Assembly: GCF_000770675.1 (NCBI RefSeq)
Contig: NZ_AVBG01000013.1
Span: 1 to 64,000 of the forward strand
Direction: 5' to 3'
Source: Pontibacillus chungwhensis BH030062
GTDB lineage: Bacteria; Bacillota; Bacilli; Bacillales; BH030062
Length of the DNA stretch: 64,000 nt
A program made the translations under genes and the position numbers. Shown here in pieces: positions 50,210-59,501 of the stretch; positions within the stretch are counted from its first letter, which is position 1, and each line of letters opens with the position of its first letter. Below the pieces are notes generated by a model. It did no database searches. It was not told where the DNA came from and saw nothing but the letters and a program-made list of their open reading frames with translations.

Positions 50210-50238
50210 AGTATATAATTTTCAAAATCTTAAGTCAA
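50210..50238 (-). promoter_or_regulatory. Sigma-A promoter of the bmrCD leader
   Basis: Minus strand: TTGACT (50233-50238), 17-bp spacer, TATACT (50210-50215). Close to consensus; it gives a leader of about 375 nt. Confidence 0.85.
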
Positions 50239-50305
50239 TAACTTTCCACGATTTTCTTTTTAACTATATGAATTACTCTCAAGTTTATGACAGCTCAATT
50301 TAATA

Positions 50306-51334
50306 TTACTGCAAAGGAACGCCCTCTCCCAGGAAAATGACACCTACTAAAGAGGCGACAATAATGAGTACGAATACAATGGACAAAGACCTGGATACGT
50401 TAGCACGCTGAACTTCTTTCCAACGCACAGGACGAATACCTGCCAAAGAGAAAACGATAACGGCTGAAAGTAAAATACACATAATATTGACCGTCACAAG
50501 CAGGAAAGAACCATACGCCTCTCCCCACAACCCTTTCCCAATCGACATTCCAAGTGCAACATTAGGAGGTAAGAGGGCTACTGCGACCATCACTCCAACT
50601 AAGTTTCCAGCCTTTCGATTCAACGTAGCAATGGCACCTGCTCCTCCAGCTGCAAGGGCTAAAAAGAAATCAGACCCAGTCACTCCCGTCCTAGAAGTAT
50701 ATTGGGATGACTCTCCACTCATATGAAAGATAAAGTTGAAAAGAATAGCCATCACTACTACAATGCCTACCCCTACAAAAGAAGTTAAAGCTGCCTTCCC
50801 AAGCAATTTGTAATCTCCAAGAATAGCAGCGAAAGCCGTTGCAATAACCGGACCAATTAAAGGAGCAATAACCATTGATCCAATCACGACTGCATCACTA
50901 TCTTTAATAAATCCCATCGAACCAACTACGGCAGAGAAGAAGATCATAAGAGAATAATTCAATGTCGTGACACTATTACGCTCTACAAATGATATAAGTT
51001 CTTGGCGGCTTGCTCGAAGAAGAATTTGCTTTTCTTCCTCGTCCGCATCTTCTTGTGTGGTCTCTTCTTCACTTTCACTATTTAACGTTTGGCGTGATAA
51101 ATACGTTCGAACCGGAATCAGCATCGTTTCAAATCCGTCTACAACATTTGATACACTTTCTAAATAATTTAAGATCTCTTCCACTTCATCTGAGTCTACT
51201 AAGATGCGAATAAGCATCCTCTCTTCTGACTCACTCGACACCCAATAAGAGGTGTGAGGCTGTTCTTGTAATTTCTCATTAACTTTGTCGAAATGTTTAT
51301 CAGGAATATAAGCTTCAATTAATTGCAGGCTCAT
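50306..51334 (-). CDS. DUF389/TIGR00341 family membrane protein
   Basis: A 342-residue protein. Residues 1-110 form a cytosolic alpha/beta part; then about six membrane helices (130-340). Family features are ASRQELISFVERNSVTTLNYSLMIFFSAVVGSMGFIKDSDAVVIGSMVIAPLIGPV and the LALAAGGAGAIATLNRKAGNLVGVMVAVALLPP motif. The function of the family is unknown, possibly a transporter. The ATG at 51334 has GAGGTCGCG upstream. It precedes the bmr leader promoter by about 70 nt. Confidence 0.92.
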   Translation of the reverse strand: MSLQLIEAYIPDKHFDKVNEKLQEQPHTSYWVSSESEERMLIRILVDSDEVEEILNYLESVSNVVDGFETMLIPVRTYLSRQTLNSESEEETTQEDADEEEKQILLRASRQELISFVERNSVTTLNYSLMIFFSAVVGSMGFIKDSDAVVIGSMVIAPLIGPVIATAFAAILGDYKLLGKAALTSFVGVGIVVVMAILFNFIFHMSGESSQYTSRTGVTGSDFFLALAAGGAGAIATLNRKAGNLVGVMVAVALLPPNVALGMSIGKGLWGEAYGSFLLVTVNIMCILLSAVIVFSLAGIRPVRWKEVQRANVSRSLSIVFVLIIVASLVGVIFLGEGVPLQ

Positions 51335-51529
51335 CGCGACCTCGCCCTTTTCTTCTGGATTCGTTTTTGTTCAGTTAGTATCTGAGAAAACGAACATTCC
51401 TATGTATTGTGAGCGCAAAATCCCTCACCGGACCTCTTGAGGTTCAAAGAATCTTTTTTCTTTACACCTTATAAATTATGGAATTCTCCTTATACTAACA
51501 AAAAATGCTCGATAAAAAGGAGGGTCTAA

Positions 51530-53041
51530 ATGCGCCGTTCTGTTCAGAAGAAAAAAAAGGCAAGTGATACATTCCCATGTACGATTGAAGAGTTAAAGAA
51601 ACAGCTATCCTCCATGTTACAGGATAGTCCGGACTTAAACTTTTCTACTTATACTCTAGGTCAGAAACGGATTATAGTCTTCTACTTCACGTATCAAATA
51701 AATAAAGAACAGCTACACAGAAGCATATTAGATACACTCCTTGCTTCTCAAGATAAAACATGGGATGCGAAGATGATCCAAAATGAGGTACCTCTCGCTT
51801 CTAGCACTTTACATGACACTCTTATATCTGTAGCAAAAGAGCTCATCCAAGGCGGTGTCGGCATTTATGTAGAAGAAGACGAGCAACCTCTTACGTATTA
51901 CATCCCAGAACAAGCAAGGCGTGCAGTATCACGAGCAGAGAACGAGTCGCTTGTGCTAGGTCCCCAAATTGCTTTCACAGAGTCTATGGTTACGAACCTC
52001 AATATTATTAGGTGGCGCTTAGATACTCCAGAACTCAAAACAGAGAAGTTAATTATAGGAAAAGAGATTCCTACTGAAATTCGTATTGTATATCTTAAAA
52101 ATATTTCAAATGACGACTTAGTCAACACCGTTCGCCAGCGGCTGGAAGATTTAGATGTGAATGACGTAATGGATAGTAATGTGGTGGCACAATTGATTGA
52201 AGATCGGTCCACGAGCATCTTTCCTCAGCTGTTAACGACAGAACTCCCAGACCGGTTCTGTAATTCCATTATTAACGGGAAAGTTGGGATTATGGTAGAT
52301 AAAAGCCCTACCGTGCTCATAACACCCGCTACTTTATTTAGTTTTTTAGAATCAACAGAAGATATTTATTTCAGATGGAATATCGGTACTTTTCTTCGTA
52401 TTATGCGTTTAGTAGCCATGTTCCTATCGATCTTATTAACACCTGCATATGTAGCTGCTTTATCGTTTCACGTAGAAGTTATTCCTTCTTCCCTTCTTGT
52501 CTCACTTGGCCAATCCAGGGCAAACGTACCATTCCCGCCTGTTTTTGAGGCATTGCTCTTAGAGCTATTAATCGAGTTACTCCGCGAGGCTGGAGCTCGA
52601 TTACCTACCAAAGTTGGTCAGACAATGGGTATTGTGGGAGGTATTGTACTAGGTCAGGCGGCTGTTAAAGCAGGATTCACAAGTAATATTTTAATTATCG
52701 TAGTAGCATTGAGCGCCTTGGCTTCTTTCACGGCACCAAGTTATATGATGGGAGGAGCCATTCGAGTCATTCGTTTCCCCATGATTATTTTATCTGGTTT
52801 GTGGGGACTCTTAGGGATTTTCCTTGGATTATCATTTCTGATTATTCATTTACTGAAGGTATCTTCACTCGGTACGCCGTACTTATCTCCTCTGTATCCG
52901 TTCCATTTCGCAGACCTCGATAATTCGATTGTTCGTCTGCCGTGGTCCAGATCGAATAGGCGCCCTACTGTAAATGAAACGAAGAAACCAGTGAAGTTCT
53001 CCCAGAAAGAAGCGAAGAAGAAAAGAGATATTGATGAGTAG
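51530..53041 (+). CDS. gerAA: Spore germination receptor A subunit (GerAA family)
   Basis: A 503-residue protein of the GerA/GerB/GerK A-subunit family. It has a hydrophilic N-terminal domain (1-285), then membrane helices about 290-450. Family blocks include RGSTSIFPQLLTTELPDRFCN-like text (EDRSTSIFPQLLTTELPDRF), GKVGIMVDKSPTVLITPATLF, and EALLLELLIELLREAGARLPTKVGQTMGIVGGIVLGQAAV. First gene of a gerA-type operon. The germinant recognised cannot be inferred. A clear sigma-G promoter was not found. Confidence 0.92.
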   Translation: MRRSVQKKKKASDTFPCTIEELKKQLSSMLQDSPDLNFSTYTLGQKRIIVFYFTYQINKEQLHRSILDTLLASQDKTWDAKMIQNEVPLASSTLHDTLISVAKELIQGGVGIYVEEDEQPLTYYIPEQARRAVSRAENESLVLGPQIAFTESMVTNLNIIRWRLDTPELKTEKLIIGKEIPTEIRIVYLKNISNDDLVNTVRQRLEDLDVNDVMDSNVVAQLIEDRSTSIFPQLLTTELPDRFCNSIINGKVGIMVDKSPTVLITPATLFSFLESTEDIYFRWNIGTFLRIMRLVAMFLSILLTPAYVAALSFHVEVIPSSLLVSLGQSRANVPFPPVFEALLLELLIELLREAGARLPTKVGQTMGIVGGIVLGQAAVKAGFTSNILIIVVALSALASFTAPSYMMGGAIRVIRFPMIILSGLWGLLGIFLGLSFLIIHLLKVSSLGTPYLSPLYPFHFADLDNSIVRLPWSRSNRRPTVNETKKPVKFSQKEAKKKRDIDE

Positions 53042-53050
53042 GGATACATT

Positions 53051-54163
53051 ATGAAAATACAACTTCAAGTACCAGTAGGTTTACAAATCAAAGCGTTTTA
53101 CCTCTTCTTCCTGATTCACACTGTTCAAGTTGGTTCAGGAATTATGGGGGTTTCCACACACGTATACAGCCAGGCAAAGCAAGACGCCTGGATCTCTATT
53201 ATAGTAGCGGGGATCTGGATGAGTATTAGCGTATTTTGTATGAGCAGGATTTTGCAGCAATATGAGAGTGCTGACCTCCCGGGCATTCAAGTAGATATCT
53301 TCGGAAGAATCATTGGGAAATTCCTAGGGACTGTCGCTGCACTATATTTCTTTGGCTTTATGATTACACTGCTACTTAATTATATTGAAGTCGTTCAGGT
53401 ATTCTTATTTCCAACCATCCCAACATGGCTGGTGTGTTTTTTCTTATTGTCTCTTGTGGTGTATGCGGTCCTTGGAGGTATACGGGTAATCGTCGGGGTT
53501 TCGTTTTTATTCTTTGTTGGAACGGTTTGGCTTTTAGCTGTTTTATATAAACCAATCACCTTAATGGAGTGGAATCATTTCCTTCCAATTATGGGAACTT
53601 CTTATACAGACATTATCAAAGGAGCATATAAGTCCACATACTCTCTCATTGGGTTTGAAGCGTTATTGTTTGTGTACCCTTACGTTCAAAACAAGCAAAA
53701 AGCTCATTTAGCTGCTCAACAAGCTGTTTGGGGCACAACTATCCTTACCTTAGCTGTTGTCGTAATAACAATTGGATACTTTAGTGGTCCTCAATTGGAA
53801 CGGTTGATTTGGCCTACACTTTCTATGTTTAAAATCATTCAATTCTCTTTTGCTGAACGGTTTGACATTATCGCCGTGGGATTATGGATGATGGTTATTT
53901 TACCGAATATGGTAACAGCTATGTGGCTATGTACGCATACGTTCAAGCGAATTTATGGATTAAGGCAAAAACAAGTCCTATATATGTTAGCAGCCCTTCT
54001 ATTCTTGGGAACCATTCTATTCCAAGATCGCCTACAGATTAATTATTTCACTGATATGGTAGCAACATTGGGCTTTTATATTGCTTTTGTTTATCCGCTT
54101 GTTCTCTTACCTATCGTTTTACTTAAGAACTATATCCGCAGAAAGCGAGGAACCTCACAATGA
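53051..54163 (+). CDS. gerAB: Spore germination receptor B subunit (GerAB family)
   Basis: A 370-residue integral membrane protein with about ten helices, of the endospore germination permease group related to amino-acid transporters. Helical segments such as FLIHTVQVGSGIMGVSTHVYSQAKQDAWISIIVAG at the start are typical. The B subunit contributes to germinant binding. It follows the A subunit by 9 nt and overlaps the C subunit by 4 nt (ATGA). Confidence 0.93.
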   Translation: MKIQLQVPVGLQIKAFYLFFLIHTVQVGSGIMGVSTHVYSQAKQDAWISIIVAGIWMSISVFCMSRILQQYESADLPGIQVDIFGRIIGKFLGTVAALYFFGFMITLLLNYIEVVQVFLFPTIPTWLVCFFLLSLVVYAVLGGIRVIVGVSFLFFVGTVWLLAVLYKPITLMEWNHFLPIMGTSYTDIIKGAYKSTYSLIGFEALLFVYPYVQNKQKAHLAAQQAVWGTTILTLAVVVITIGYFSGPQLERLIWPTLSMFKIIQFSFAERFDIIAVGLWMMVILPNMVTAMWLCTHTFKRIYGLRQKQVLYMLAALLFLGTILFQDRLQINYFTDMVATLGFYIAFVYPLVLLPIVLLKNYIRRKRGTSQ

Positions 54164-55284
54164 AAAAACTTATATGTATTCTTTGTGTCCTCGTCCTTCT
54201 TACGGGATGTGTAGAAAGAAAATATATTGAACGACTCGGGATCATAACGGTAATTGGATATGATTTACTAGAGGAAGGATTCTTAGAAGGAACGCTGATT
54301 TTCTTTCAATTTGACCCGAATGCGAATAGCGTTTCTCAAATTATTACGAGTCGTGCAAATTCAGCTAAGGGTATTCGCCAAGATGCTAATTTAAAATCAA
54401 GTAAACAACTCGTCTCAGGCCAACTCCGACTTGCTGTATTCGGTTCCCAGCTAGCTGAAAAAGGGATTATGAGAGTTACTGATACACTCGCACGTGATGC
54501 AGCAGTTTCCGATTTATTATATATGACTATTGCAGAGGAAGATGCTAAAGCGATCCTTTCGTCCAATAAAATGGAGGATGCAGCTGATATCGGGAACTAC
54601 TTAAACAGTATGATTGAGAAAAATATCCAAAATGAAGTCCTCCCTTATAGCACCCTTCACCAATTTCAGCACGATTATTACGACTTGGGACGAGATCCGA
54701 TTCTACCAATGCTAAACCTTGAGGATGGTAAGCCAGTATTGCGTCACCTGGCTCTAATGCAAGATGATCGAATGGTCGGAAAACTACCGGTTAAAAAAGG
54801 GTTCTACTTAAAACTCATTGAATCTCGTTTTGAGGCAGGGCATTTAGAAGTTGGCTTGCCGCGGGAGAAATTTAAACCTTACTTCAAGTCCAATCGAAAT
54901 CACGAAGAAATTGACCAGATGTTCGTAACATTTGATGAGATTAAAAGTAAAAGTCAGTTAGTGCTCAATTCACCTGATTCCTTAAGTTTCAATCTTGATA
55001 TTACACTTGAAGGACGAATTCTAGAGATTTCAGATGACTTAAAAATCCAAGACCCTAAGGTTGTTAAACTGTTAGAGGAAGAATTCGCTTCCTTAATTGA
55101 AGATGAAATCAAAAGTGTAGTAGAAGTGTTTAAAGAAAATCAGGTAGATCCTATTGGCTTTGGTCAAATATACAATAAAGAGCGTCCTTTAAAAGAAAAA
55201 GGGGAATGGCGAAAGTTAATGTCGGACATAAGCGTTGATACGAATGTAAAAACCAGAATCGTCCGCCATGGGATCATCAAATAA
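54160..55284 (+). CDS. gerAC: Spore germination receptor C subunit lipoprotein (Ger(x)C)
   Basis: A 374-residue lipoprotein. The signal peptide ends LVLLTGCVERKY with the lipidated cysteine at residue 17. The GerAC domains include IERLGIITVIGYDLLEEGFLEGTLIFFQF and a C-terminal domain with DDLKIQDPKVVKLLEEEFASLIEDEIKSVVEVF. It completes the three-gene receptor operon and is followed by a terminator. Confidence 0.93.
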   Translation: MKKLICILCVLVLLTGCVERKYIERLGIITVIGYDLLEEGFLEGTLIFFQFDPNANSVSQIITSRANSAKGIRQDANLKSSKQLVSGQLRLAVFGSQLAEKGIMRVTDTLARDAAVSDLLYMTIAEEDAKAILSSNKMEDAADIGNYLNSMIEKNIQNEVLPYSTLHQFQHDYYDLGRDPILPMLNLEDGKPVLRHLALMQDDRMVGKLPVKKGFYLKLIESRFEAGHLEVGLPREKFKPYFKSNRNHEEIDQMFVTFDEIKSKSQLVLNSPDSLSFNLDITLEGRILEISDDLKIQDPKVVKLLEEEFASLIEDEIKSVVEVFKENQVDPIGFGQIYNKERPLKEKGEWRKLMSDISVDTNVKTRIVRHGIIK

Positions 55285-55290
55285 TTGAAA

Positions 55291-55318
55291 GAGCCACTTT
55301 TGTATACAAAAGTGGCTC
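55291..55318. terminator. Bidirectional terminator
   Basis: A perfect 12-bp stem (55291-55302 with 55307-55318) with a TATA loop between the convergent gerAC and aldo/keto reductase genes. Confidence 0.85.
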
Positions 55319-55326
55319 AAATTATA

Positions 55327-56157
55327 TTAGCTATTATAATCAAACTCATCCGGGTGAGCTCCGTTTCGCTCCCCTGTATTCAGTTCATCAATTTGTTTCA
55401 TCTCTTCAGATGTTAACTCGAAATCAAAGATAGCTGCATTTTCTTTTTGACGATGGGGTTTCGTGGACTTCGGTATTGTGATAATCCCATGTTGCACGTC
55501 CCAGCGCAAGATAATCTGAGCTGGTGTTTTACCATACTTCTTAGCCAGGTTCTGTAATACTTCATCATCAAAATATCTTCCACGAGCCAGTGGAGACCAT
55601 GCTTCCACCTTAATATCACGGTGCGTGCAGAAATCTCTAAGAGCAGGCTCAGCTAAACGTGGATGAAGTTCAACCTGATCAACGACAGGTTTAATTTCAG
55701 CATCTTCAAGCAGATCTTCCAAATGATGCTCTAGAAAGTTACTTACGCCAATCGCTTTTACCTTGCCATCCTTATATAACTTCTCTAACGCTTTCCACGT
55801 CTCTTTGTATTTCCCTGGTACAGGCCAATGGATTAAATAAAGATCCAGATATTCAAGGCCAAGCTTCTCCATACTTCGGTCAAAAGCAGCTAAAGTCTCT
55901 TCATACCCTTGCTCATCATTCCAAACTTTTGTTGTGACAAACAATTCTTCACGGGGAACAGATGTCTCCTTAATTGCTTGACCTACACCCTCTTCATTCT
56001 TATAGAAAGAAGCTGTATCGATACTACGATAACCAATATCGACCGCTGAGAGAACCGCCTCTTTCACATCGCTTCCCTCTTCCATCTTATAAACACCAAG
56101 ACCTACTCTTGGCATTTGGATGCCATTGTTCAACGTTGTAGTAGATTGTAAATTCAT
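55327..56157 (-). CDS. Aldo/keto reductase family protein
   Basis: A 276-residue NADPH-dependent reductase of the YtbE/YvgN type. Signatures are MPRVGLGVYKMEEG, the catalytic Asp-Tyr-Lys-His set in DIGYRSIDTASFYKNEEGVG, VTTKVWNDEQGYE and YLIHWPVPGKYK, then KAIGVSNFLEHHLEDLL and the C-terminal IPKSTKPHRQKENA cofactor loop. B. subtilis relatives reduce methylglyoxal and glyoxal-type aldehydes. Monocistronic. Confidence 0.94.
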   Translation of the reverse strand: MNLQSTTTLNNGIQMPRVGLGVYKMEEGSDVKEAVLSAVDIGYRSIDTASFYKNEEGVGQAIKETSVPREELFVTTKVWNDEQGYEETLAAFDRSMEKLGLEYLDLYLIHWPVPGKYKETWKALEKLYKDGKVKAIGVSNFLEHHLEDLLEDAEIKPVVDQVELHPRLAEPALRDFCTHRDIKVEAWSPLARGRYFDDEVLQNLAKKYGKTPAQIILRWDVQHGIITIPKSTKPHRQKENAAIFDFELTSEEMKQIDELNTGERNGAHPDEFDYNS

Positions 56158-56283
56158 AGGATTAAGTCCCCTTTCTTTAAGGTCTATTCCCCTATGATCA
56201 TACCGCTCACACGTAACAATAACAATAAATTCATACTCAATGTTTTCTCATTTATTAAATGTATATAATGAAGAAGATCCTCA

Positions 56284-57504
56284 CTAAATCATTACAGCTT
56301 GTGCAGAGGTTTGACTGTCCTCAATATCGTCCCCTACAAGCCCAGCCAATACATGAACCCTTAAAATAAACCCTTCTAAACGATCATCTTCCCCCAACAC
56401 GGCTAAAGGATACTTTGAATCTAACGCTTTTGGAATTAAATCGTTCACATATTCTTCTTTCTTTACCATGTGAATATTGGTTGTAATAACATCAGATAAT
56501 GATTTTTTTGAGCGGATTCCATTAACTGCATCATCAATTGTTACAATGCCTTGTACTTGTCGCTGTCGATCTACTACAAACACACTGGATATCCCGTTCT
56601 CTTCCATCTCTCGAACCGCTACATTCAGGCCATCCTTAAGAGAAACTAAAGCATTTGGCTTAATCATCACATGTTCCGCCTGAAGAATCTTTGAGCGATC
56701 AATATCTGCAATAAAGTTTTCGATGTATTCATTTGCAGGGCTTTCTAATATTGCTTCAGGTGTTCCAATTTGCTCAACTTTTCCATTTTTCATAACAGCT
56801 ACACGGTCCCCAATTTTAAAAGCCTCGTTAACATCATGAGTAATGAAGATAATCGTTTTCTGAAGACGCTCTTGTATATCCAACAATTCAAGCTGCATTT
56901 CTCGACGTATTAAAGGATCCAGAGCACTAAACGGCTCGTCCATTAATAAGATGTCCGGATCATTTGCAAGGGCGCGAGCTAGCCCTACTCGTTGCTGCAT
57001 ACCTCCAGATAACTCACCTGGATATTTATCTTCATATCCTTTTAAACCTACGATCTCAATATTCCTCATTGAGATTTTCTTTCTTTCCTCTTTCTCAATA
57101 CCACGAATTTCAAGACCATATTCGACATTTCCAAGCACCGTTCGATGATCAAATAAGCCAAAGTGCTGGAAAACCATTGCGATTTTATCTTGTCGATACT
57201 TCTTTAACTGAGCCGGGCTGTATTCTACAATGTTTTCATTATCGACGTAAATACTCCCATCAGTTGGCACATTAAGCATATTCAAGCAACGGATAAGAGT
57301 TGATTTTCCACTTCCTGAAAGACCCATAATGACAAAGATCTCTCCTTGATTAATATCCATGGAAGCATCATATACCCCTACTGTATGTCCTGTTTCTTCT
57401 AAAATTTGATCTTTCTCCATACCGTCGCGAACCTTTGGGATAATCGATTTAGGCTTTGAACCAAATATTTTAGATACATGTTCTACTCTCATCTTAACAG
57501 ACAT
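56284..57504 (-). CDS. opuAA: Glycine betaine ABC transporter ATP-binding protein
   Basis: A 406-residue ATPase. It has the ProV/OpuAA N-terminus (VEHVSKIFGSKPKSIIPKVRDGMEKDQILEETGHTVGV), Walker A GLSGSGKST, signature LSGGMQQRVG, Walker B ILLMDEPFSALD, and a C-terminal CBS tandem (about 285-395) that senses ionic strength in OpuA. It follows the permease with a 1-nt overlap. Imports glycine betaine or proline betaine for osmoprotection. Confidence 0.94.
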   Translation of the reverse strand: MSVKMRVEHVSKIFGSKPKSIIPKVRDGMEKDQILEETGHTVGVYDASMDINQGEIFVIMGLSGSGKSTLIRCLNMLNVPTDGSIYVDNENIVEYSPAQLKKYRQDKIAMVFQHFGLFDHRTVLGNVEYGLEIRGIEKEERKKISMRNIEIVGLKGYEDKYPGELSGGMQQRVGLARALANDPDILLMDEPFSALDPLIRREMQLELLDIQERLQKTIIFITHDVNEAFKIGDRVAVMKNGKVEQIGTPEAILESPANEYIENFIADIDRSKILQAEHVMIKPNALVSLKDGLNVAVREMEENGISSVFVVDRQRQVQGIVTIDDAVNGIRSKKSLSDVITTNIHMVKKEEYVNDLIPKALDSKYPLAVLGEDDRLEGFILRVHVLAGLVGDDIEDSQTSAQAVMI

Positions 57505-58364
57505 TAATCAGCCCTCCTGTGCTTCTGGAATCGTTCCGCTACTCCACCTGTCACACGGTCTATAAGAATCGCCAGGAATACAATACTAATTCCTGCCTCA
57601 AATCCGAGCGCCAAATCTATGCGGTTGATGGAAACTAGTACAAGCTCCCCTAAACCACCTGCACCAACCATTGAAGCGATAACAACCATAGCTAAGGCCA
57701 TCATTGTAGTCTGATTGACCCCTGCCATAATCGTAGGTAAAGCTTGGGGTAGCTGGACCTTCTTAAGCATTTGCCATTTCGATGACCCGAAGGACTCAGC
57801 AGATTCAATCACTTCTGAATCAACATTACGAATAGCAAGATCCGTTAATCGAATAACAGGCGGCAATGCATAAATGAGTGTTGCAAATACAGCTGCTACG
57901 TTTCCTAATCCAAAGAAGAATATAGCCGGTATCAAGTAAACAAAACTAGGCATCGTTTGCATCGCGTCTAATAAAGGACGCATGACAAATGAGAATTTCT
58001 TACTGAAAGCCATCCATATACCTAGTGGGATTCCGAGTAATAAAGAAGTGATCACCGATGTTAAGACAATTGCGATTGTTGTCATTAACACATCCCATAA
58101 CCCGAATGTCCCAACAAGGAACATAAAAGCAGCATATAAAATACCAGCAGTAATGGATTTAAAACGCCAACCTAGCACAAAAATGATGGCAATAAACACC
58201 CACCAAGGCAAAAACATTAAACCTGCTTCAATTGATAGAATTGCTCTAGAAGCAATTAAAAAGATAAAGTCAAAAAACGGCTCAAGCACATCGTTAAGCC
58301 ATAAAACAAAGTTCTCTACATACTTTCCAATCTCAAGCTGAATATCCGGAAAATTACCTTCCAT
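57504..58364 (-). CDS. opuAB: Glycine betaine ABC transporter permease
   Basis: A 286-residue permease with about six helices. The inner-membrane component signature is LLDAMQTMPSFVYLIPAIFFFGLGNVAAVFATLIYALPPVIRLTDLAIRNVDSEVIESAESFGSSKWQ. The ATPase-contact loop lies in ESAESFGSSKWQMLKKVQLPQALPTIMAGVNQT. The order binding protein, permease, ATPase is unlike the ATPase-permease-binding protein order of B. subtilis opuA. Confidence 0.94.
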   Translation of the reverse strand: MEGNFPDIQLEIGKYVENFVLWLNDVLEPFFDFIFLIASRAILSIEAGLMFLPWWVFIAIIFVLGWRFKSITAGILYAAFMFLVGTFGLWDVLMTTIAIVLTSVITSLLLGIPLGIWMAFSKKFSFVMRPLLDAMQTMPSFVYLIPAIFFFGLGNVAAVFATLIYALPPVIRLTDLAIRNVDSEVIESAESFGSSKWQMLKKVQLPQALPTIMAGVNQTTMMALAMVVIASMVGAGGLGELVLVSINRIDLALGFEAGISIVFLAILIDRVTGGVAERFQKHRRAD

Positions 58365-58398
58365 TGAGGTCCCTCGCTTTATTGATATTTATAAACAT

Positions 58399-58439
58399 GG
58401 AAAGGTAGATGATTGAGCGATCTCTTCATCTACCTTTCC
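58399..58439 (-). promoter_or_regulatory. Intergenic hairpin between opuAC and opuAB
   Basis: A perfect 14-bp stem, GGAAAGGTAGATGA with TCATCTACCTTTCC, directly after the binding-protein stop. No T-run follows, so it is likely a partial attenuator or mRNA stabiliser that raises binding protein over permease. Confidence 0.6.
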
Positions 58440-58443
58440 CTCA

Positions 58444-59442
58444 TTAAATCGCGTCTTTTACTTTTGTAACGACATCTTCTGATACCCATTCGGTCCACAC
58501 ATCTTCGTGCTCCTTTAACCACCAGTGAGCTGCTTCCTCAGCACTGGCTTCATTCTCTTTCATGTAGCCTAAAGCACTTTGAGTTAACTTGTTGCTTGTT
58601 TCATAGTTTTCTAGGAAATCGTATACTTCAGGTGCTTGGTCAGGGAAGTCAGAATGTACAGCTACCGTTACCTTCGTTGGAGGAATCTCAGTTCCATAGT
58701 TTTCTTTAAACTGCTCTTCGTTGTATTCAGGTTCTTCTAATAGAGTAATATCAAATACACTTGTTACCCAAGTAGGAGACCAATAATACCCAACCCAAGC
58801 TTCCCCAGCTTCGTAAGCATCAGCTAAAGATGTAGCCAAGCCAGCTGAAGATCCTGGTCGGAAATAGTTGAAATTATCTAAGTTATAAGCATCTAATTTT
58901 GGTTCTAACATCTTGTCGGCAGCGAAACCAGACGGGGATCCATAAACCCTTCCTTTATCAGGATCTTCAGGGTCTTGGAATAGTTCAGGATATTTCTTTA
59001 AGTCAGCTACCGTTTTAAGGTCTGGTGCCATTGGTTCAATACCCCGTTCTTCATCTCCTTCAATAACGTAGGTCGGCACCCAATACCCTTGCTTATTATC
59101 ATCAAAGTTTACAGATGCTTCTTTAATCTCATTCTTTTCAATGGCCTCATCGTATTCTTCTTGCATATTATCTACCCAAAACTCCATCATTACTTGAATG
59201 TCACCTTGTCTCAATCCTTGTACAACGGCAGGTGAAGATCCAGTGGTAACATCCGTTTCATAGTCAAATCCATTTTCGATAATAGTGCCTGCAATTTCGT
59301 TATGTACGCGTTGACTATCCCATCCTGCATCCGAAAAGGTAATCGTTTCAATTGAGTCACTTTCAGATTCTGCACTTCCACTACATGCTGCTAAAACTGA
59401 TAAAAGCATGACGCTAACCAATATCGTTAGTTTTTTACACAT
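58444..59442 (-). CDS. opuAC: Glycine betaine-binding lipoprotein
   Basis: A 332-residue lipoprotein. The signal peptide ends LLSVLAACSGSA with the lipidated cysteine near residue 21. The OpuAC/ProX fold is shown by ITFSDAGWDSQRVHNEIAGTIIENGF, the tryptophan-rich ligand sites (MEFWVDN, GYWVPTYV, WVGYYWSPTWV) that form the aromatic cage for quaternary amines, and the C-terminal AAHWWLKEHEDVWTEWV. ATG 59442 lies behind TAGGAGGT; the longer frame was rejected. First gene of the operon. Confidence 0.93.
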   Translation of the reverse strand: MCKKLTILVSVMLLSVLAACSGSAESESDSIETITFSDAGWDSQRVHNEIAGTIIENGFDYETDVTTGSSPAVVQGLRQGDIQVMMEFWVDNMQEEYDEAIEKNEIKEASVNFDDNKQGYWVPTYVIEGDEERGIEPMAPDLKTVADLKKYPELFQDPEDPDKGRVYGSPSGFAADKMLEPKLDAYNLDNFNYFRPGSSAGLATSLADAYEAGEAWVGYYWSPTWVTSVFDITLLEEPEYNEEQFKENYGTEIPPTKVTVAVHSDFPDQAPEVYDFLENYETSNKLTQSALGYMKENEASAEEAAHWWLKEHEDVWTEWVSEDVVTKVKDAI

Positions 59443-59466
59443 ATTGAACCTCCTAATAATTTTTGT

Positions 59467-59501
59467 GAACAATTTCACATTATTGTTCGAACAATTTGTT
59501 C
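59467..59501. promoter_or_regulatory. Repeated GAACAAT operator-like sites upstream of opuAC
   Basis: GAACAAT (59467-59473), ATTGTTC (59482-59488), GAACAAT (59489-59495) and TTTGTTC (59495-59501). The middle pair makes the palindrome TTGTTCGAACAA (59483-59494). Positioned in the leader or promoter of the betaine transporter, it could be an operator for a GbsR/OpcR-like osmotic regulator (inference). Confidence 0.5.

Noticed and set aside
51420-51529. Sigma-G promoter for gerAA
   Set aside because: A TATACTA-like -10 exists near 51491-51497 but no convincing -35 at the right distance; left unannotated.
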